Part shown: in pieces, positions 31,289-38,569 of the stretch
Numbering within the stretch: the stretch's first letter is position 1
How the letters are laid out: each line of letters opens with the position of its first letter
Origin: Tulasnella sp. 424
Taxonomy: Eukaryota; Basidiomycota; Agaricomycetes; Cantharellales; Tulasnellaceae
Direction: 5' to 3'
Length of the DNA stretch: 38,569 bases
Assembly (NCBI GenBank): GCA_019633425.1
Contig: WSUB01000268.1
Location: forward strand, 1 to 38,569
Notes under the pieces: generated by a model
The model's database searches: none
Told to the model about the DNA's origin: nothing
Seen by the model: only the letters and a program-made list of their open reading frames with translations
Program-made: the position numbers and the translations under genes

Positions 31289-32777
31289 ATGTCGACCGTT
31301 CAAGGTGAGTACCGCAGGCCCAGAAAACCGATATCTTGATAGCGGTTGTGATTAAATCTTCCCGTATGATGACGACAGAGAGCCCACAGCCAAATATCAT
31401 CTTTAAGGGTATCGACGGCAATGAATGCGAGGAATTTGTTGCCGCTCTAGAAGACCTTGCCTACGCGGAAGGATGGGCCGAGGATCGCCGCCGAATGCTG
31501 CTCTTTGCAAGGAGCCGACTTCGAAACGCAGCGCTTCGATGGTTTGCACGACTCGACCCTTCCGTCAAGAACGATTGGGACCTCTTCGTCCAGGCTATAT
31601 TTGACCAATATCCTCCGGCTACGAATCCCCTAAATTCCAACGAGGTTGGGGTGGCAACTCCAATTTGGTAAACGAACATCGATGCATTCCAAGAATTCAA
31701 GCAACCTGTCACATTAACTTTCAATTTAACCCTGTAGGTCGGCGACAACCTTTAGTCCCACCCTTTCTACCGCTACACTTCCAGCCAACCCAAGGCTCTT
31801 GTCCGCGGAAGAGGATGTGCAAAACGAACAGGCCGAGCAGGCTAGGTCCGGCTCGGGTCACCTCTCCAACGAAATGCCCTTGGAGTCAAGCCAAATTGCA
31901 GCAGCCCCTTCTCTTCGCTCATACGACTCCTCGCGGCTTGGGCCGCATATTGGCAGACTCCGTGTCGTTTATGAGCAAGAATCGTTCCCCAGTGCTTACA
32001 TTTGGCGGGGAAAGGTAGAAAACAGCCTCCTTTATAGTATTACCGGTGGGGTTAGTGCAAAATGCATTACGTTGGACCGTCAAGACGCACTCCTCGTCAG
32101 TTTTATCAGCGATGCAGAGCCGCACACGATTGCGTGCCCGGTGAGTTAGAGTATATCACTCTGGTAGCAACGTTGCTCAATTTAAGGGGACGAGTCAAGG
32201 ACACTAGTCAAGACCAAAGGGATCTGGCGGTCGTTCTGACAACCCAATACGAGTATGAATGCGAAGACGAAACAAGTTTCGGGTACCGGTTCCTGATCCA
32301 CGCTACAGGTTTCATCCACTGGTAACTACCTTTGGAGTACGAACCGCCTCCGATGTAGAATTCGGCAGCTACCAATACGGGATGTATCCTCATATTCAAG
32401 TGGTATCGAAGATATGGAATGTATTGGCCGACGGAACTTTACAGGGCACTCTTTCAGGTTCACATTTCACGGCACTGCATGGCCGAGCGGAGCTTACCTC
32501 GCCTCTTCCGGAACAGATTTTCCAGAACCAATGCCTGATTACCGGGGTAAACGCTCCGGACAGGTTCAGCCATCGAACTGGACCACCACCACAGTCTATG
32601 TGGACATTGCGGGCGTGCCTATCTCGTTTGCCAAAGACTATGCAACTCCAAACAGTTTGCACCCAAACTCTGGCCGTCCTTTTCTTAAAGCCGTGAGCTC
32701 GATTATGCTTCATGCTCAACTAGCGCAAAGTAACCCACAGCCATGATCTGTAGCGTATCGTGTTTGAACCTCTTTAA
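31289..32777 (+). CDS. Gag-like protein with extra C-terminal domains, copy 2
   Basis: Exons: 31289-31304, 31379-31667, 31738-32140, 32200-32321, 32369-32457, 32517-32692 and 32754-32777; 372 residues, all frames intact. Same domain order as copy 1: gag/capsid-like N-terminus (F-K-G-I-D-G-N-E-C-E-E-F, then the RWFARLD and DWDLFVQ blocks), acidic linker, then two beta-rich C-terminal regions ending ARIVFEPL. Compared with copy 1 it lacks four residues (YSHM-SFS region) and gains one in exon 5. Intron positions and phases are the same, including the 61-base introns before exons 6 and 7. Keeping every frame open after substantial divergence, intron drift included, argues for selection on the protein. 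The ATGATG just before exon 2 is also present. Confidence 0.75.
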
Positions 32778-34059
32778 GTCCCTAATGACTCGCCGACCTG
32801 ATCTGTTGACAATGAGCATTCGATTGCTGTGAAAGCATGAGCGACGAATCTGAATCCACGCAAGTCGTTGAGGTCTTTGGGATAGCGAAAATCCAAACGC
32901 CGCGTGCTCCTCCCGCTCCCAAAAAGCACACAGAGAAAATACACTACTTTTGGTGGAAAGCTTTCGATTAGGGCTTGTGGCTTCAGAGGTCAAATTTCGT
33001 TCAGGAGATTTGGTTAGGACCATGCGCTCCGTGATTAGTGGATACTGGCTCTCACTTTGGAGAGAAGAGCTGTTCCAGCTTTCAGTCTTTAATCGCGGCG
33101 AATGAGAACAAAAGAGTGATAGGCCTAGGAAGAGATAGTAGCCAATGAACGAGGGAAGCTGCACTGCGAAAGAAGCTCGTTGACCTCTTTGGACTAGTTG
33201 GACCAAGGCTAGTTTGTTCAATGTTAGCCTTAGAGCTCCAAACCATGAATCAGATATACCACTTCCCCCCTCTTGTTCACCTCTAATCCTGTCTCAGTGA
33301 TTAAAGCGTTACTTCCATAGCACCTCGATCTTCCCGCTCCTTCTAGCGACGGCGACTGCAGGTGCCTCTTACACCTGTCCGTCGACTACTATCGAGCAAT
33401 CCGGAGGATGTCGAGCGAACTGGCCAGCCGAGCAATCGCAGCCTTGAATCGCCAGGCCGCATGAACTTAAACTCACAATGAAACTTGAATTGGACCACGG
33501 TTTCCTATCCTCGCCTTTCTTGAGCCACGGAAAATGCAGGGCTCTTGATGGCCTATTGGAAAGGGTCGAGCTCCAACCGTCGTTGTGAGTCCGGAAATGA
33601 AAGGGATAAAACAGTATTATGTAATGCTGAAGTCAAAATGGTCCGATAAGACGTAATAGTCATTTCTGAGGTGTTAAGCTGATGTCCTCATGGAGGTCCT
33701 CATCCTTTTTGCAAAGTATTTGTCCTTGCGTTTCCCCTTTTTGTTTTGATTGATGTGACGGAAGAGAGAAAGCCGAGGTCCGCTTGAGGCTCTTTGGAGC
33801 CTCTCCACCGCAAGTTGGTCCGCTTGACCATCACCCTCTCTAATCCATAACTCAGTCACAAAGCTTGCGGCTTGCATGTATACCGCACGTCGACCGACGG
33901 GGAGCGAGTTGCAGTGGGGCCCTGGAACAACAGCCGTTGCAATATCGGTTCAAGTCGCAATCATTGCCAAAGCCGCCATATACGCACGCACGCACGCACG
34001 ACATTACCGCGCAAAATTGCGCTCACCGCCTCTCGGAATCCTTTCCGCGTGTTAAGAGG

Positions 34060-34350
34060 CGTATTTCGCTTGAATCTCGCAGGTCATATATGTGTGTCAC
34101 CCAGGACGATCCGGTCCACTGAGGAACGGCCACGGTGATGGAGAGAAGCTACGGCTAGGATTTGACACAATTTTGCCATTAAACACCCAGATCGACCGTT
34201 CTCTAACCTTCTTTGAGCTATATTAGTTTATTAATGTGCTCTTGCTTTCCGCCGAGTTGGCTTCGTCTGCCCCGGGCCGAATTCTGAGGACACTCATCCT
34301 ACTTCTCATCCCCCGCTCACATCTCTCTAATGCCTCCGGAAGTTGGATAA
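34060..34350 (+). repeat. GH44-flanking direct repeat, copy 1
   Basis: Diverged match to 38310-38560 in the same orientation. Landmarks in order: ATTTCGC-T/G-TGAAT-TCGCA, TTTGACAC-AAT-TTGCCAT-AAAC, GACC, and a TTTATT-TG-TCTT-CTTTCC block, then CTCTC-TAATGCC. Confidence 0.6.
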
Positions 34351-34759
34351 GCCAGCGATAAAACACCAAATCTGACAGTTTTCTCCCTCCCTCGTCGGAT
34401 TCTCCTCAGGCACAACGCCGACTTTCTCGCGCCAAGATTCCCCGAAAGGGATGGAAGTTCATCGGTCCCAGCCATCGTTCCGACGTCTCGCCTCTTTTCC
34501 TCCAGCGACAGCTTCAAGTTGCTTGAGCCGTACTTGCCGAACTTGCAGCCCGTAACCTGGTCGGCGATACCGATTGACAGCGCTCGAATTAGTGCCACGG
34601 ACGTATCCGAACGTGACCCAGTCCCGTTTCCCTTCGCAGCGCAACCTGCTCCTTCCTCTTCCGACGAAAATTCCCAATGATTGGTGCAGCCGTCGGACTT
34701 CTCCCGTATGTCTGTCCGAAATCGAGCCGCACCACTGGCAGCTAATCCTGTTCGATGGT

Positions 34760-34765
34760 TATAAG
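34760..34765 (+). promoter_or_regulatory. TATA-like element
   Basis: TATAAG lies about 80 bases upstream of the GH44 start codon, a plausible distance for a core promoter with a short leader. Confidence 0.35.
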
Positions 34766-34840
34766 GCAACCGGTTGAGATTCTCGTTCGTCAAGTCTGCG
34801 TCGTGATAGGGAACCCAATCGGCTCAGTATCCTCCTCCAG

Positions 34841-37768
34841 ATGCATTCTCGACTCAGAGCTGCTATTTTGGCTCCCTTGCTCCTGGCTTGGGCAGCGTCC
34901 GCTGACCTAGATGTCTACGTCGACGGCGCGCTCGCCAGCGGATGGGAGAACTGGTCGTGGAGCACTACCTTCAACTTTGCCGCTACGGACTTGTACGAGG
35001 GTCTCTCCAGTATCTCCGCCACCTCGGATGCATGGGCTGCCGCGTCGTTCAAGTTGGAAGGACAGTTCAACACCTACGCCGGATTCCAATTTGACTTTGC
35101 AGGTGACCCAACCTCCGTCCAGGTGAGATTCACAACCGGCTGTCCCTTGCGGAGCGAATTATCTCACATCGTTTGCCCAGCTCTACTTCCAAGGCACGAC
35201 GGACAACGCCCAATCTGCCTACATCCCCCTCACGGCCTTCCCGGGCGTTACAACCACCAAGTTTACCACTATTACCATTGACTTCAGCGCTCTCCCACCT
35301 AGCGGAGCGGCTCTTGGTTCTGGTGCTTGGGACCGTCTCAACTTCCAAGCCCTAGCAAATGGCGCCACTGTATGTCTGACTGCTATCCGCTTCTTCTATG
35401 CGCTGACGAAGCTCGTGATCTAGTATCATCTTGACAACGTGAAGTTCTTGACTGTTCGTGCCCGTTATAATTTGCATTCAGTTGGACGCCTTGACTAACA
35501 ACTTGACGGAACAGTCAATCACCGTCACACCCTTGTTCTTGAGTGCTGAGCCGATCGGCAATGATCTAATCGCCGTCACTACTCAAGGAAAAGTCGACTT
35601 GACCACCGTGAAAGTTAAGCTGAACAACGCTGTAAGCCATCCTGTACACGATACAAGTGCCCCTCGACTCACTCTCGGCACCGCAGAGCGTCGCCATCTC
35701 CAACACCACTACCTACTCCCCGATCGACACTCCTTCCAAGACCATCACTTATTTCACTCTCGCTAAATCCCTCACGGCTGGTCCCCTCGTCATCACGGCT
35801 GGCACAAACACCACATTCAATTACACTCTTCCTGCTGTCCGTTACGGAACGTGAGTGCTTACCTGTTGACTTTGCTTGGTGCACCGACCGACTTTCCATT
35901 TGGACAGTATCAACGTTCCCAACGTTAAGGCTATTAGCCCCAACATCTATGGTGTCAATTTCCCTACCTCGGCGTCCTACATTCAACACCTCGGTATCAC
36001 CATCTCGCGATGGGGTGGCAATGCCGTCACTGCTTACAACCCCTCCGGTGACTTCACCAATGCTGGTAACGATTGGTATTTCGAGAACAGAATCGCCGAT
36101 GATGGCAATGCCGATGCCTGGTTAGGCTGGGTCTCTGGTGCTGGTAGCAAGACAGCACTGACCGTCCCTGCGTAAGTGTTTGCAGCGGAGAACCAATGCG
36201 ATCGTACTGACATTTATTTGTCAGCCTTGACTGGGTGGCCAAGGACTCAACATCGTACTCCTTCCCGAAGACCATCTATCCCAGTGAGTCGCGGTCCTTA
36301 CGGCTTGGTTTGTCAGCACGTTGGCTCACATATGACTTTCAGACCAATCCGCCTTCGACCCCTACAACTCCGATGCTGGAAATGGTCAATTCAATGGCAC
36401 TTACGTCACTCCTCCAACGGATCCCAACCGTGCATACACTCCTTGGAACACCACTCTTGCTAAGAAGTGGTTGACCGGTCTGGTACACAAGCCCGATATT
36501 ATCCACATCGACAACGAAATCGAGATTGCCAGCAGCACCCATTATGACATGCACCCCAAGTACGTTTGACCCCCCTCTCCCCAAACTCCGGAGCGTGATA
36601 TTAAACGGAGCAACTTCAGCCCTATAGGCTTCGATGAAGAACTCGCGAGGGTTGTCAATTTCTCCATAGCCGTCAAGGATGCTCTCCCCACCGTCAAGAT
36701 TGCCGCACCCTCGACCTGCTCGTGGTGGTTCTGTAAGTCACCGTGTGTTTATCAGCAAATCATGATAGCTTACGTTTTGCCAAATCGACCAGACTGGACT
36801 AGCGCAATCGGTTTGACCGACAATGCCGCCCACAATAACATGGACTTCCTGCCATGGTTCCTCGGCCAAATGAAGGCCAAGGAAACGGCTGTTGGCAAGC
36901 GTCTTCTCGACTACCTCGACATCCACTACTACTTCCAGCCCGACACCAGCGCCAACGACGCCGCCGCTAAGGCTCTCCGACTCCGCATGACCCAGTCTCT
37001 TTGGAGTGAGTCGCTCTTTATCCATTGTTACATGCATAGTTCGTTGACCTTCCGCTACTACACGATAGATACTAGCTACGTCGACGAGTCCTGGATCGCG
37101 ACTAGCAATTACAACAGCCAGCCCAACAACAAGGCTGTCTGGCTCATTCCCCGTATGCAACAACTCATCAATCAGTACTACCCTGGCACCAAGTTGTCCA
37201 TCAGCGAGTGGGCTTCAACTGCTGATAGCGACATCACCGGTGGTCTCGTCACCGCCGATTCCCTCGGTATCTTCGGTCGCTACGGCGTTGATAGCGCTAC
37301 TTACTGGGCTACTCCCGACGAGAAGGGCCCTGTCGGTCTCGCTTACTGGCTCTACCGAGGGTAAGCTAGCGTTACTTATCAGCCTTCATACACGTCCTGA
37401 TTCGATCTCTGCGATTAGCTACGGAACCTACTTCGGCTCCAACAGCGTCCAAGTCAACATGGCCGAGAACATTGAGGGTATCTTCGGCTTCTACGCCGGT
37501 GTCGACAACGGCAAGGTTTCTTTGGTCTATGTTAACAAGAACACCGTGCCAATGGCTTTCTACATCTCCAACGTCCCGACCGGCAAGTACTTCATTAGGC
37601 ACTTCGGTGGTGCTTCCGGCAATGCCAAGTGGCAGGTATGTGTCTGTTATAGTGAATGGACCTCTGAAATTGAGCTGATTGAATTGCTTGCAGACCACCA
37701 CTGTCCTGAAGGACAACACTTACACCGTCATCCCCGCTTACACTGCTCTCTTCATGAAGCAAGTCTAA
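34841..37768 (+). CDS. Secreted GH44 endoglucanase/xyloglucanase
   Basis: Thirteen exons: 34841-35122, 35181-35369, 35424-35453, 35515-35631, 35687-35850, 35908-36171, 36225-36283, 36343-36559, 36620-36732, 36793-37005, 37069-37360, 37419-37635 and 37694-37768; 743 residues in one unbroken frame. An N-terminal signal peptide (hydrophobic LAPLLLAWAASA, cleavage likely before DLDVY at about 22) marks it as secreted. Residues 22-250 are beta-rich and may bind carbohydrate. About 270-743 is the glycoside hydrolase family 44 catalytic part, which cuts internal beta-1,4-glucan bonds in cellulose and xyloglucan. Visible signatures are ISPNIYGVNF, ISRWGGN, DNE-I-E (Glu about 427, the expected acid/base) and SISEWAS (Glu about 596, the expected nucleophile). 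Their spacing of about 170 residues is close to that of characterised GH44 enzymes. The C-terminal beta domain closes with TALFMKQV. Role: plant cell-wall breakdown. Confidence 0.93.
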
Positions 37769-38569
37769 ATGTCACGTCCTCGATCTTTACCAACCGACTG
37801 TGTACATCCTGCATACCTCAAAATATACTCTTTCCGGGCATTAAGCAAACCGACTTGCCGGTACTGTGATCTGAGAATGCAGTTCCTGCGAGCGTCAATT
37901 TGCGTTTCGGTGCCATGTTTCCAAAAATAGCAATATGAAAGATTTGCAATGCTGGGGGCATATCACTCATAACACGGATAAGTCTGTGTACAAGTTCACC
38001 AAATTGCAGAGTTCATGATTAGCTCTTCCATCGAACGGAGAATGCCGAAACCGACACCCCTTCTCAGCTTTGCGACCCAGCTGGGTTTGTTTCGGCCGCC
38101 ACACCCTTCAACCCAGAATCAGAAGCAGTCTAATCGCACGTTAAATGACTGCAGAGGGCGCGGGTCTTATTAGCAGCGTAGCGTTAGCAAGCCCGTTAGC
38201 TAGCGATGACGGTCAAAGTCGCGATTTTAACCGGCTGTGACACAAAACGACCTTCTTCATGCACAGACTAAAGTGAATTCTCTTATCGGAGTATTTTAAA
38301 GTAAATTCATATTTCGCGTGAATATCGCAAGCTAGCTAGCGATGCGGTCTCACCGAAAACGACCCGGCCATCTGAAGACGGGAGCATTATTGTAGTAAGG
38401 TTATAGCTCGAGTTTGACACCAATGTGCCATCAAACAGACCTATTTGACCTTTTGGGTCATTGTGAGTTTATTTACTGCCTCTTCCTTTCCACCGGGCGG
38501 GTCGCCCCAACTCGGAACTTGAGTTTCCTGCATGACTGACACCTCTCATGCCTTCGTAATGCATCGGAA
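37769..38569. other. 3' flank with repeat copy, no gene recognised
   Basis: No supported coding sequence. The segment from about 38310 resembles the region upstream of the GH44 gene, listed separately. A GCTAGCTAGCGATG motif appears twice (variants near 38196 and 38331). Confidence 0.5.
38310..38560 (+). repeat. GH44-flanking direct repeat, copy 2
   Basis: Same-orientation counterpart of 34060-34350, so the GH44 gene lies between two copies of what is, on the left, its own upstream region. The similarity is weaker than in the gag-like array. Confidence 0.6.

Larger units (their letters stand above)
28771..33290 (+). repeat. Tandem array of two full units of about 2.27 kb
   Basis: Unit 1 is about 28771-31030 and unit 2 about 31031-33290. 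The starts of the two genes are 2267 bases apart. Similarity covers upstream flank, genes, introns and downstream flank, by eye roughly nine bases in ten over the exons and lower in the flanks. Confidence 0.85.
33291..34840. other. Intergenic, repeat copy and GH44 promoter
   Basis: No gene recognised. It contains a short (CGCA)n-type run at 33986-34002, repeat copy 1 of the GH44-flanking pair (34060-34350) and the promoter region of the GH44 gene. Confidence 0.55.

Noticed and set aside
32703..33221. 172-residue minus-strand open frame in the flank of array unit 2
   Set aside because: The matching region of unit 1 does not keep this frame open, so it is not conserved.
28771..33290. Complete LTR retrotransposon
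   Set aside because: No reverse transcriptase, integrase, protease, primer-binding site or terminal repeats were seen; the genes contain several introns.

Overview
The window reads as nuclear DNA of a filamentous basidiomycete, most likely an Agaricomycete. Genes are split by many short introns, mostly about 45-90 bases with GT-AG ends and usually a pyrimidine-rich acceptor. The protein families seen fit that group: an A-PCP-reductase (NRPS-like) protein, a MARVEL protein, gag-like genes and a GH44 glucanase. No species can be named from the sequence alone. I built the gene models by hand from splice signals and reading-frame continuity; no database search was possible.

Layout. 2-328: cut-off end of a TPR-repeat protein made of near-identical 120-base units. 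1080-2362 (-): Cdc10-type septin that is broken (pseudogene). 2779-7557 (+): intact 17-exon, 1220-residue acyl-AMP-ligase/carrier/reductase-like protein with several altered catalytic positions and a hydrophobic C-terminal tail. 7804-8575 (-): MARVEL-type four-helix membrane protein. 9633-12795 (-): about 916-residue coiled-coil protein with a C-terminal membrane segment. 14091-14409 (-): 84-residue proline-rich protein.

14.8-19.2 kb is a rearranged block. A direct repeat pair of about 0.45 kb (14781-15217 and 18741-19211) brackets a gene at 15509-16326 (-, perhaps actinoporin-like), a decayed inverted copy of its 3' end (16848-17278), a tandem repeat of about 103 bases, and a small kinase-like gene (17536-18244, -). 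19.2-23.2 kb and 24.05-27.5 kb are long stretches with no gene I can support. They flank a 246-residue conserved-looking orphan protein (23209-24047, +).

27.5-33.3 kb is a tandem array. Two intact seven-exon genes with the same exon plan (29022-30521 and 31289-32777, +) combine a retrotransposon-gag-like N-terminal domain with C-terminal domains of their own and lack any pol. A third unit survives only as a 3' remnant (27487-27900). 34841-37768 (+) is a clean 13-exon secreted GH44 endoglucanase/xyloglucanase, bracketed by two copies of a repeat of about 0.25 kb.

The genes do not form one obvious pathway. Core-type genes (membrane protein, coiled-coil protein, septin relic) sit next to accessory and duplicated material. 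The two strongest items for follow-up are the degenerate A-PCP-R protein and the tandem gag-derived genes.
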